DNA of 10,443 nucleotides from Limnochordia bacterium (GTDB lineage Bacteria; Bacillota; Limnochordia; Darwinibacteriales; B1SED10-159), in contig SLOZ01000354.1 of the NCBI GenBank assembly GCA_007132255.1, positions 1 through 10,443 of the forward strand. The letters are read 5' to 3'. The notes beneath the pieces are model-generated. The model saw only the letters and a program-made list of their open reading frames with translations, was not told the origin of the DNA and searched no databases. The stretch's first letter is position 1. Each line of letters starts with the position of its first letter. This document shows, one piece after another, positions 1 through 7,766 of this stretch. A program made the position numbers and the translations under genes.

Positions 1-25
1 GCCGTCGGTCTCGAAGAACGACGGC
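1..25 (-). terminator. Hairpin after the BTAD regulator gene, probable terminator cut by the window edge
   Basis: A perfect 7-bp inverted repeat (GCCGTCG at 1-7, CGACGGC at 19-25) with an 11-base loop begins about 26 bases past the stop codon of the regulator gene. Read on the minus strand, any U-tract would fall outside the window, so rho-independent termination cannot be confirmed. The loop side carries CTTCG, as does the confirmed-looking terminator at the right end. Confidence 0.55.
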
Positions 26-51
26 GCTTTCCCTGCAATCTTTCGCTTCAA

Positions 52-1278
52 TTAGTTCCCTTGAGCAGAATCGATCAGCGGATTTCCAGGACGCATGCAA
101 CCTTCCTTGGTTCGCAGTACGACCCTGCCAGGATAAACGCTTTGGAATTCTCGCCTGACGCGCTGCATCACTTTCTTGACATTAGAGTCCAACACATTAG
201 GCAGCAACAGCAGAAACTGTTCGTCGTTCCAGCGGCAGATCACATCTCCTTTGCGAAGCGCCTTACTGCAGGCTTTTTCGAGCTGCTTGGCAGCCAGTTC
301 CAACTCAGGACCGGAAGGTCTCGAAAAGTCTCGTTTGCTCAGGTCCACTTTGATCATGAATGATGGATGGCACGATCGCTCTAGGCGTTTTTGTTCTAAT
401 TGGTAGAGCTCACCAAACTGGGTTGCATCACATAGAACTGGGCCGTTGTCTTTTTGCTCATTCAGGAGTTCCTTTATCCCCTCCAAATCTGTCACGGGCG
501 GATCGCTCGACAGTGCTTCGATCTCGCGATAGACATCACGCAGGTCCCTGCGGGGTGAAACCCCACTTTGTTGATGAAGCAGCGAAGCAAAGGATTGATA
601 AGCGTTTCTAGCTTCTTGAAGATTTCCCATCTGGGACAAAGCAGAAATCCGCCGCAGCTGGACGTCTTCATCCAAGGGCTCCAAAGCCAGTGCTTGGTTA
701 GCAATCTCACAGGCTTCAAGGAATTCCCGTTGTTCCATGAGCAGATCCATGTAGTACGTCACAGCCTTGCGATACATGGCTCTGTAACGCTCCTGAGCAC
801 CTTTGACCCAGTCGTCGTAGAAGTTCTCTGCTAGATAATCTCCTTGGTACAACGACAATGCCTTTCCCAACAGCTTCATCGCGTGAGCTCTATCATGAAC
901 TCCCATGCTGTGTGCCTCCGTGCAGAACTCTTGGAACTGATCCGCATCCAACCAAAGCGATGCGTTGGGCCTTAAGCTGTGTAAGCCATCCCGAATGCAG
1001 AGGATACCGCTTTCCTTTTGATTATCCTCCAATAGGATCCGTAAGCGATAGATGATGTTGTACAACGAATGCCTTGCTTTCTTCCAGGGAACACCCGGCC
1101 AGAATGTTTCGCAGAGAGCTTCACCAGGAACCGACATGTGGCGGTTTATCAGTAAGTACTTGAACACGTTCCACATCTTGTTCATTCCGCCGCCAACCTC
1201 TAGAACCTGACGGTTTCCAACGGAAACGTGAAAACGTCCTAATGTATGAACCCGGATCATTCCTGGTACTTCATCCAT
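52..1278 (-). CDS. BTAD (SARP-like) transcriptional regulator with degenerate GGDEF-like C-terminal domain
   Basis: Probable cytoplasmic DNA-binding transcription factor of 408 residues. The ATG start is fixed by AAAGGAGGT 8 bases upstream. Residues about 8-100 form an OmpR-type winged helix (it opens MIRVHTLGRFHV; later ARHSLYNIIYRLR, and the wing-like GILCIRDGLHSL). Residues about 105-255 are the helical TPR-like bacterial transcriptional activation domain, with YQGDYLAEN and ALALEPLDEDVQLR typical of the family. Residues about 280-390 resemble a GGDEF domain: KGDVICRWNDEQFLLLLP lines up with the family's RYGGDEF-x-LLP region, but the GGDEF signature is replaced by WNDEQ, so cyclase activity is not expected. 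From memory, similar BTAD plus inactive GGDEF-like proteins occur in Clostridia. It has no ATPase (NB-ARC or LuxR-type) module. It lies 1.3 kb downstream of the secretin operon, and its natural target is the 11-bp repeat array at 10242-10295; that link is inference. Confidence 0.88.
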   Translation of the reverse strand: MDEVPGMIRVHTLGRFHVSVGNRQVLEVGGGMNKMWNVFKYLLINRHMSVPGEALCETFWPGVPWKKARHSLYNIIYRLRILLEDNQKESGILCIRDGLHSLRPNASLWLDADQFQEFCTEAHSMGVHDRAHAMKLLGKALSLYQGDYLAENFYDDWVKGAQERYRAMYRKAVTYYMDLLMEQREFLEACEIANQALALEPLDEDVQLRRISALSQMGNLQEARNAYQSFASLLHQQSGVSPRRDLRDVYREIEALSSDPPVTDLEGIKELLNEQKDNGPVLCDATQFGELYQLEQKRLERSCHPSFMIKVDLSKRDFSRPSGPELELAAKQLEKACSKALRKGDVICRWNDEQFLLLLPNVLDSNVKKVMQRVRREFQSVYPGRVVLRTKEGCMRPGNPLIDSAQGN

Positions 1279-1463
1279 CGCGGTGACCTCCTTTGTGACT
1301 CAGGCAAGAAAATGGCGAACGACAACGTGCGCTGTTGTTCACAGATGATCAACAGTCGCTCCAGAGAACATATAGGCTAAGCTGATTGAAGAAGAACCCA
1401 CTCCCATTCTTTGCTGGTTATATTTGCCGAATGGATCAATTCGCTCTTGGCCATTGCACATTA

Positions 1464-1478
1464 CTTAACATTGTTAAG
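1464..1478. promoter_or_regulatory. Palindrome CTTAACA-T-TGTTAAG, possible operator
   Basis: A perfect 7+1+7 palindrome lies about 186 bases upstream of the regulator start. Its AT-rich symmetrical form suits a dimeric DNA-binding protein. No partner regulator can be named and no second copy was seen in the window, so the role is a guess. Confidence 0.3.
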
Positions 1479-2482
1479 CATTTTGGGCAGACGCAACCTC
1501 GAGCCATGGAAGTCGCGCATCGCCAAACGTGCTGATCCGGAGTCGATCTCCAAGTCCCAATGCCTCTTTGATGATTTCGCCTCTCATTATTAATGTAACA
1601 GAGCCTCCATCTTTTGCGCGTCCATTCTTATATTACACCATTTTCGATCTTTTCTGCTTTTTTCGTGTTTCCCATGAATTAGGGATCGCGAGAGTTTTAC
1701 GCTGCCGAAATTCTTTTGTGGTTCTGCTGAACTTGGAATCGGCCGTGCTAGTGTAAGGCCTAAACCCATGGCGCTCAACATAGCCATGTTGTGCAGGGCG
1801 TCGCAAGTCGTCTTAGGTCCTATGCCTTGTGCCACAAAGCTGCTGCCTTCGCTGTTGCGCTGCGAACTGTGTTGAGAGGTTCGATACAAACGAACAATAC
1901 GGCGCTTCACCAAACAACGCTGTTAGGGCTTGATTATGGAAAGGTTGCGCTCTGCTACACGGTTTCTCCGCCGTTTCTGATCAGTATCCCCATGGGATTT
2001 GAGCTCCCCACCTGGACGTTGAATCCAAGCGGATTCGCAGAACCGAAGCTGCAGAATCGCGCATAGGCAGTCATTGTCTTGATATGCCTCTCTTCGTACT
2101 CTAGTCGTTTGTGTGGATTAGATCAGTTTGCTCTGTTCCGTGGCCATCGCTGCTCGTTTACCAGGAAGAGCGGAACGACACGGAAATCCGGACACTCGAG
2201 CGAAGCGAACGTGCTAGCTAGGGGATGAAGCTGACAAAGATGGCAAAGAAGGGCCAACGAAAGATGCTCAATGTCGAACCCAAAGCCGAAAGCCCAGAGA
2301 CAAAGGCCTGTTACCCGACGCGACCTGTTTGGCGCATCAGGCAACAGGCTCATTGGTGGTCGCGGGCAGAACAGATCCACAAGGCCGCAGAGGAGCGCAC
2401 CGCTCCTACGGCCTGGAAGTCGATGACCGCAAATGCAGGCATCTTTAGAATCACAGGTCCGATGCATTGGTGTACTTTAATG

Positions 2483-2506
2483 CCCGAAGTTAGCCGCTAA
2501 CTCGGG
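2483..2506 (-). terminator. Hairpin downstream of the secretin operon, possible 3' end
   Basis: CCCGA(A)GTTAG pairs with CTAACTCGGG around a CCG loop: 10 base pairs with one bulged A. It lies about 72 bases past the stop of the last operon gene. On the minus strand it is not followed by a U-run, so it is either a rho-independent terminator of poor quality or an mRNA-end stabilising hairpin. Confidence 0.35.
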
Positions 2507-2517
2507 AAAATGGGTGT

Positions 2518-2533
2518 TTCGACACATGTCGAA
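2518..2533. repeat. Short palindrome TTCGACA-CA-TGTCGAA
   Basis: A 16-base near-perfect palindrome lies 45 bases after the last gene of the secretin operon. Together with the hairpin at 2483-2506 it forms a structured 3' region. It could be an RNA hairpin or a protein-binding site; there is no U-tract on either strand. Confidence 0.35.
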
Positions 2534-2578
2534 GTAGGTCCATTGCCATTTTCGGAATGCAGTGGTTGAATATACCCA

Positions 2579-4261
2579 TTAAAATCGCATCGTTAGCCCG
2601 ACCCAAAACCGGCCGGCCTCGGAGCCTAATACATCACTGTAGCTCACGCTGGCATCAAGGGTCTGCATAATAGCGACATCCAGTCCGATTTCCCAGCGAA
2701 AGCCGGAGCCTTGGCGCTCCACCCGGACGCGGCCACCCAACTTGTCTTCCCGGACTTTAGCCTCTATCCACCAGTAAGGTCTTTCGAAACTTTGTTCTTG
2801 AACGCCGAACACGATGGGATGGATGCCGGCGCCCAGTGTTACGTTGTCACTCACCACTAACCGATCACTGAGGCCCAAACTCACTCGAACACCGTGCTCC
2901 GTTTGATAATGGACGCGAGCCCCAACACGGGTGTCATCCCGGGCGATCCGGCCTTCTACTCCAGCCCACAGACGCACCGCTTCGCTTCCAACGGCAGCGT
3001 CCGTTTCAACCCGAACCCGATCAGAAACCCAAACTCCCCCATGAACATTGACGTCCCATGGTTCACCGGGAGACACCTGGACTCCCAGATAATCGCTTTC
3101 AAGGGACACGTCGGGCAGTATCGGCGGCCAGAGAAGTTGATCTAGGCGCCCTAACGAACTGGAAGGCACTGCCCGGGGTTGTTCTGGAGCTATGCTCAGA
3201 AGCTGGGCCGAAGCATACACTGCAAAATAGCGCCGTTCTTTACCAAGACTCTGGTAGAGTGTTTGTGACAAGGCCTGATCCACCTGCTGCTCGATGACAG
3301 CAACGAGTTTGTGCCCGTCGGAACCAAGCCATACTTCGGTGTCCAATTGTGCCAATCCAGGCGAAGCCATGACCAAGTGGGTCAGCACTTCTTGAGTTTC
3401 ACCATGGATATGGCGGGGAGTTAGCGACACGTCCAAACCGCTGGTGGAATCAAAGCGTTGGGCCGTGCCGTCCACCGTCTGGGATTCTTCCTGAAACACT
3501 CGCAGCATCCCGGTATCACCAAGAGCTGTCACGATCTCCGGTGAAGACATGCGTCGAAGCCGCTGGTCTTCATCATGGGCTTCGAACTGCAGCGAAGCCA
3601 AACCCACCGCCGAAACCATTGACAACACGCTGGGATCAGTAATTACTGCCAACGCCAAGTCTTCCGGTGTTGGCAGTTCCAGAGACGCACTGGTTAAGCC
3701 AATGGCTGACGCTCGCCCACCGGTGATTTCGACAATCTCCAGGTGATAACGAACCTGGCGGAGGTTGTCCTTCGAATCAATTTTCGCCACCAAGGCGGTC
3801 ACGTCCTCCAAAATGGAAGGCGGTGCTGTTACAGAGAGTAATGCTTGTCCGTGATCCACGGCCATCTGAACGGGGAGCTCTTGGATCTGCTCAACGACGA
3901 CTTGAACGGGAACATATTGGATGCGGAAGATAGCCGTCTCCGCTACCGTCGAAAAAAGCGCACTGTCACGATGACCCACCAAATAGACGTCGTCATGGAA
4001 AGTCCAATCATAGGGTGTGTTTACGAGCAGCGTATTCAGTGCCTGCTCCACATCATGGTCAGCCACATCCAACGTAACTGTTCCCGTGACATCTTCCGCC
4101 ACGATGATGTTCACCTGTTCCTCCCTGGCGAGAGCATTCAACGCTTCTGGCAGTGGTGTTTCGCGGAAGGAGAGGCCACCAGCACCTCTTGCTAGAGCTG
4201 GTACCGGCAGCAGGGCAGTGACCAGCAATACGCAGAGAATCGCCATGACTGCCCGTTTCAT
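2579..4261 (-). CDS. Diverged secretin-like protein with C-terminal predicted beta-barrel
   Basis: Predicted outer-membrane protein of 560 residues. The signal peptide is residues 1-25 (cleavage near ALA). Residues 30-97 are an N0/STN domain (LPEALNALAREEQVNIIVAE, then TGTVTLDV and DDVYLVG) that aligns closely with the same domain in the upstream secretin. Residues 108-163 resemble the N1 ring domain. Residues 170-355 follow a secretin core but are degraded: MSSPEIVTALGDTG stands where the secretin has RANPQIRTVDRNT, and the VPILGDIPLL motif is absent. Residues 400-560 are alternating polar/hydrophobic strands ending WVGLTMRF, with the C-terminal Phe typical of outer-membrane barrels. The ATG overlaps the secretin stop (TAATG), implying coupled translation. 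It may be a partner subunit, pilotin-like helper or modified pore of the secretin. The N-terminal homology is clear; the barrel is inferred from pattern only. Confidence 0.8.
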   Translation of the reverse strand: MKRAVMAILCVLLVTALLPVPALARGAGGLSFRETPLPEALNALAREEQVNIIVAEDVTGTVTLDVADHDVEQALNTLLVNTPYDWTFHDDVYLVGHRDSALFSTVAETAIFRIQYVPVQVVVEQIQELPVQMAVDHGQALLSVTAPPSILEDVTALVAKIDSKDNLRQVRYHLEIVEITGGRASAIGLTSASLELPTPEDLALAVITDPSVLSMVSAVGLASLQFEAHDEDQRLRRMSSPEIVTALGDTGMLRVFQEESQTVDGTAQRFDSTSGLDVSLTPRHIHGETQEVLTHLVMASPGLAQLDTEVWLGSDGHKLVAVIEQQVDQALSQTLYQSLGKERRYFAVYASAQLLSIAPEQPRAVPSSSLGRLDQLLWPPILPDVSLESDYLGVQVSPGEPWDVNVHGGVWVSDRVRVETDAAVGSEAVRLWAGVEGRIARDDTRVGARVHYQTEHGVRVSLGLSDRLVVSDNVTLGAGIHPIVFGVQEQSFERPYWWIEAKVREDKLGGRVRVERQGSGFRWEIGLDVAIMQTLDASVSYSDVLGSEAGRFWVGLTMRF

Positions 4262-5454
4262 TATTGGCTCCCCTTCTCAATAATCTCGGCTGTGATGAAG
4301 ACCAGCAATTCCCGTTCACTGACCCGTTCAGTGGTTTGCCGGAATAACAGTCGGAGTAGGGGTATATCCCCTAGAATCGGGACTTTGCGTTCTTGTTCCA
4401 GTAACTCTTCAATGGTCATGCCCGCCAACATGGCTGTCTGTCCGTTCTCCAAATAGAGACTTGTAGACATCTCACTGCGGCGAACCACAAGATCCTCTCG
4501 TCGTTCGCTGACCATGTGACTGATCTCCGGTACCACGGTCAGATGAATTCGTTCTCCGTCGACAATCCTCGGAGTCACTTCTAAGGACACACCAACATTC
4601 ACCTGTTCTAACCGCGAGGCAGCCCCCTCTGGTGTCAGAATGATGTGGCGCGTATCGCCGACAAATAGATCCGCGGTATTGCGATCGACGGTTCGAATTT
4701 GCGGATTAGCTCGGATGTCCACTTGATCGTCTTGTTCCATGGCCCGCAGCGTAGCCTCCAAAGTCCCGAAAAGACCGGATTCCAGGCTTAAGTTTCCCGG
4801 GGATGGCAGTCCAATACTGAACAAACCGTCCGCATCCCAATCGGGGAATCCTTCTGTGGACCACTGGAATAGGGTCCCGCCCAGTTCATCGAGGGCCTCG
4901 AGACTGAGTTCGGTCACAATGGCTTGGATCATGATTTCCTGTTGGGGCACATCGATTTGTTCCAAGTCCTCTTTGAGTCTTTGCGTCACCGCTTGCGGTG
5001 CTGTGATGGTCATGGTATAGTCATCGCTTGTGGACGAACGGAGGTATCGGTCATAATGCACAGGCAACAGGCCCCGTGCTTCAGCCACCGTGACGTACTG
5101 CAGCGTAATGGTTTCCATCTCAGTCAGATTACCGAACAACTCACTGCGGGGATCGGGCAGCCCGACGATGTAATAATCATCAATCTGCCTGTACGAGTAG
5201 CCGCCGGCCATGAGGATCATCTCTAGGGCGCGTTCCAATGGAACGTCTTCCAGATCCAACGTCACGGTTCCGCTCACCGTATCGTCGAAGATTATATTGG
5301 TGCCGGTCTGCAGCATGAGCTCGGTGAGTGCTTCGCGAATATCTTCTTGGAAGAACATTGTTGAAATGCGAACGTCTTCTTCCGCGGTGCTGCCTCCAAC
5401 TAAGGCAAGCCCGCAGACAACCAGCAGTATTAGGATAGCACTTGCACGTTTCAA
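4261..5454 (-). CDS. Compact secretin (GspD/PilQ superfamily outer-membrane channel)
   Basis: Secretins form multimeric gated pores in the outer membrane that let folded proteins or fibres out. This one has 397 residues and a TTG start, supported by AGGAGG 8 bases upstream. Signal peptide is residues 1-24 (cleavage after STA). Domains: N0/STN about 33-98 (IREALTELMLQTGTNIIFDD, YYIVGLP), N1/NolW-like about 113-170 (ITLQYVTVAEARGLLP, ending EDLEQIDVPQQEI), and secretin core 175-393 with RANPQIRTVDRNTADLFVGD, LENGQTAMLAGM, KVPILGDIPLLRLLF and ELLVFITAEIIE. It is short beside PilQ or GspD (usually 600-700+ residues): N2/N3 repeats, AMIN domains and a pilotin-binding tail are missing. No lipobox: the Cys at 14 is preceded by VV. 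It sits 46 bases after the chaperone-like gene and overlaps the next gene by one base. Confidence 0.95.
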   Translation of the reverse strand: MKRASAILILLVVCGLALVGGSTAEEDVRISTMFFQEDIREALTELMLQTGTNIIFDDTVSGTVTLDLEDVPLERALEMILMAGGYSYRQIDDYYIVGLPDPRSELFGNLTEMETITLQYVTVAEARGLLPVHYDRYLRSSTSDDYTMTITAPQAVTQRLKEDLEQIDVPQQEIMIQAIVTELSLEALDELGGTLFQWSTEGFPDWDADGLFSIGLPSPGNLSLESGLFGTLEATLRAMEQDDQVDIRANPQIRTVDRNTADLFVGDTRHIILTPEGAASRLEQVNVGVSLEVTPRIVDGERIHLTVVPEISHMVSERREDLVVRRSEMSTSLYLENGQTAMLAGMTIEELLEQERKVPILGDIPLLRLLFRQTTERVSERELLVFITAEIIEKGSQ

Positions 5455-5468
5455 GCTTTACCCCTCCT

Positions 5469-5482
5469 ATTGGAAATCCAAT
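5469..5482. promoter_or_regulatory. Palindrome touching the secretin ribosome binding site
   Basis: ATTGGA-AA-TCCAAT lies directly upstream of the AGGAGG that serves the TTG start of the secretin gene. As RNA it would give only a 5-6 bp stem, so it could weakly limit ribosome access or be a DNA operator. It could also be chance in an AT-rich spacer. Confidence 0.25.
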
Positions 5483-5500
5483 TCAGACTCTGCTATCTCT

Positions 5501-7015
5501 TCAGTCCAACTCCATCTCCACTGTTTTCTGGGCGATTTCGTTATTGCCCTCCAGTATGCTGATCTGCAACGTATAATTTCCCGGTTCGAGTTCCACCGTG
5601 GGTGTTAACATTAGACCATCACGGTCTGGGAGCAGAATATCTACACCCTCGCGCAGGGTCATCGGCACTACCTCTAGTACTTCACCATCTTCGTCCTGAA
5701 TCGTCATCTGACCCCTGGGCTCAATGTGAGCGGCACTGGTATTTTGAACAGGACTGCTGAACAGATAGCCATGATCGTCTCGGGAGTACTCAATCCCCAG
5801 AATATCTGCGGTAGGCTCCCAGCCGTCACCTATCAGGAGTCGAACAGGAATGGTGGCGGTATCCTCATCGTCGCCGCCATGTGTGCCAACGGTTACATCC
5901 AAGTAGCCGTAATAGCCTCCTGGTTCCAAGTCTCTGTCGCTGCTCATCACCAAGACCACTCTGCCTTGACGGCGGCCCCCTAGGTCAAACTCCTCTTCTC
6001 CGCGAAGCTCGACATCCAGATTCTGATACACCGACCGAAAATAGTCGCTGCCGATGCTCCTGGGTTCAATGCGAACCCAAACATCGTCGGATACCCGATT
6101 GGATATCTGAATGGCTTGGCTCGTCGAGGCTCCAGGCCGCAGCGAAGCCTCAATGACTTCTGGCTCAACACCCACCAGAACCAACTGTTCGTGATACTCA
6201 AACTGATCTTCCTCCACGGTGAACTGGGTTCGTTCAATACTTTGCATGCCGTCGGCATAGCGGATGAACAGTTGAGCTTCATACTCGCCGGGAGCTAAGA
6301 GCTCCTGCACCGGTCCATAATAGCGCACCTGTGCTCCGGCATGGATACGGGTACTGTCCTGTTCTGTTGGCCACGCCACCTCAGGCCGCAGGTGAACTCG
6401 CTCCACAAGTCGGCGCCCTTCATCGCGCAGGGTTACTTCTGCCGACACTGAAAAGTGAAGCGGTGAGTCGTTAAACACCACAGCTGACAGTTCGGGACTT
6501 CTTTCACCGTCTGGCCCCAGTTCAAAATCGGAGATCTGCACTTGCGGTCGCAGTCCGGGCCTCTCCACATTAATGCTGATGCGAACGGCGTACCGAACGC
6601 GAATACCAATCCCCGGTGTTGCCTGGTAGTCGGGCTCAATCATGATCACTACGGTATGCGAGCCCTCTGCCCCAAACGGAACGTTGATGGTACCTCGCAC
6701 GGGTACAATCTGGTCCGTCGGAACCGTGTAGCGAGTGTCCTCCAACTCAACCCAGTCAGCCGCAGCAAAGTCCGTTTCTCCGGCTTCCTCATAGGTCAAC
6801 CCACCTGTCATCATCTGGGTTGTCTGGTAGAGCACCAGCGAAACGCCCATTTCTTCTTCACCCGGCGTCAGTAAGAGCTCGAATTCTTCACTATCGCCTG
6901 GGCGCATATCGAGATCCATAGTGAGAGGCTGGACACCGAGAGCGTCTACTTCGGCGGACATTGTGCCGAGCAAAACTACGAGAACAATGGCCAAACTGAT
7001 TCTGGTCAATCGCAT
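5501..7015 (-). CDS. Secreted tandem Ig-fold protein, chaperone-like (DUF916/DUF3324-like modules, duplicated)
   Basis: Predicted periplasmic protein of 504 residues. Signal peptide is residues 1-26 (cleavage after VDA). The mature part is all beta and reads as four Ig-like domains in an A-B-A-B order. A1 (27-150) starts LGVQPLTMDLDMRPGDS; A2 (280-397) starts VGVEPEVIEASLRPGAS. B1 (155-268) ends near LLAPGEYEAQLFIRYADG; B2 (401-504) ends near LEPGNYTLQISILEG. The A domain resembles the N-terminal domain of WxL-interacting proteins (DUF916) and, more loosely, pilus-assembly chaperones; B resembles a DUF3324-type partner. Unlike WxL-interacting proteins there is no C-terminal membrane helix, so it should be soluble. 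It has no Cys. The ATG is preceded by a moderate GGTGGTGA site. Its place between the pilin-like gene and the secretin suggests it carries subunits to the pore; a structural fibre component is the alternative. Confidence 0.82.
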   Translation of the reverse strand: MRLTRISLAIVLVVLLGTMSAEVDALGVQPLTMDLDMRPGDSEEFELLLTPGEEEMGVSLVLYQTTQMMTGGLTYEEAGETDFAAADWVELEDTRYTVPTDQIVPVRGTINVPFGAEGSHTVVIMIEPDYQATPGIGIRVRYAVRISINVERPGLRPQVQISDFELGPDGERSPELSAVVFNDSPLHFSVSAEVTLRDEGRRLVERVHLRPEVAWPTEQDSTRIHAGAQVRYYGPVQELLAPGEYEAQLFIRYADGMQSIERTQFTVEEDQFEYHEQLVLVGVEPEVIEASLRPGASTSQAIQISNRVSDDVWVRIEPRSIGSDYFRSVYQNLDVELRGEEEFDLGGRRQGRVVLVMSSDRDLEPGGYYGYLDVTVGTHGGDDEDTATIPVRLLIGDGWEPTADILGIEYSRDDHGYLFSSPVQNTSAAHIEPRGQMTIQDEDGEVLEVVPMTLREGVDILLPDRDGLMLTPTVELEPGNYTLQISILEGNNEIAQKTVEMELD

Positions 7016-7686
7016 GTTGCGGTCACCACCCTTAGGTAATATCGTTCAACATGGCCTCACAGCATCACGTTGGCGGTAAGCACGCCGAGAGCAGAGGCCG
7101 GTGAGTTCTGTTCCTGATGAACGGCCATCAAAAGCCAACCAACACTGAAGAATCTCCCCGCAATATGACCCCAAAGCCTGTGATGGCCTTGTGTCTATCC
7201 GCCGAGTTCTCCATACGGGCAGATGGCATCGCTGTGACGCCGGTCAGCTGGTCAGACTGCCCCAGCGGACCATCATGTGCTGCCATTATCCAGTCAAATC
7301 ATAGGACTCAACTTGAGGGACACTCGATCTTGATTCAAGTCGATGACATCCGCAAAGTGGCCTGCCCGACGACATCAAGCTAGGTTCCCTGTCCTGAATG
7401 ACTGACAGCTATACAGCACATGATGCTCCGTTGGAAGATGGTTCTAGACGCCGGATTCCGTACGCACGCAAAACTAGAAGCCGAGTAACCATGGCATCGC
7501 CCCCAAAAAACGATGTTCTGTATCGCCAATGATGGCCCACATTAATCCGGACCGGTAAGTGCGCAGCTTGAGCTTCTTCGGCGTATCTGATCACCCGGAT
7601 CGTCAGCTAACGACACGCCCAACCAATCGATTGCCAAGTGGTTTTCCGGCTCTTCACACAACGACTACTCGTCTCTGCTAATAAGT

Positions 7687-7724
7687 GAATGGGGAGAGCA
7701 GAATGCAGCCCACTCTCCCCATTC
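7687..7724 (-). terminator. Strong hairpin after the pilin-like gene, partial terminator or mRNA-end structure
   Basis: A perfect 12-bp inverted repeat (GAATGGGGAGAG at 7687-7698, CTCTCCCCATTC at 7713-7724) with a 14-base loop lies about 121 bases after the pilin-like stop. No U-tract follows on the minus strand (the next bases are ACTTATTAG), so full rho-independent termination is doubtful. It would suit 3' protection of an abundant subunit mRNA, or attenuation before the chaperone and secretin genes. Confidence 0.55.
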
Positions 7725-7766
7725 GGTCCTTGATGGACCACTGTCTCAGCACTTGGTTCATGTGCT
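7725..7766. repeat. Two further small hairpins beside the 12-bp hairpin
   Basis: GGTCC-TTGAT-GGACC (7725-7739) abuts the strong hairpin with no gap, and AGCAC/GTGCT (7748-7752 and 7762-7766) follows. Each has a 5-bp stem. On their own they are weak; three consecutive stems in 80 bases point to a structured RNA end. Confidence 0.35.

Larger units (their letters stand above)
1279..2578. other. 1.3-kb region without a supported gene
   Basis: Open frames here are short (at most 114 codons), have no family resemblance, are rich in Cys, Arg and Trp in the manner of random frames, and lack good ribosome binding sites. It must hold the promoter of the BTAD regulator near its left end, but I see no clear -35/-10 pair. 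It contains a 15-bp palindrome at 1464-1478, a small hairpin at 1776-1791, and two hairpins next to the end of the secretin operon (2483-2506 and 2518-2533). It may hold decayed coding sequence or an unrecognised RNA; nothing visible proves either. Confidence 0.6.

Noticed and set aside
1590..2066. Overlapping frames on both strands (1590-1913 minus, 1791-2066 plus)
   Set aside because: No family likeness, no good ribosome binding site, and biased composition; likely chance frames.
2225..2500. 91-codon plus-strand frame in the 1.3-kb gap
   Set aside because: It has a GGGG directly next to the ATG, which is too close for a ribosome binding site, and the Trp/Lys/Arg-rich product resembles no family I know. 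A 114-codon minus-strand frame over the same bases (2123-2467) is equally random-looking with many Cys.
4261..5454. Lipoprotein reading of the secretin (Cys at residue 14)
   Set aside because: The residue before the Cys is Val, not Gly/Ala/Ser as in a lipobox, and a better signal peptidase I site follows at residue 24.
7117..7594. 88-codon plus-strand and 61-codon minus-strand frames in the 0.83-kb gap
   Set aside because: No supporting signals. One minus-strand stretch, 7297-7371, reads like a protein end (FADVIDLNQDRVSLKL) but has a stop directly upstream and nothing that continues it.
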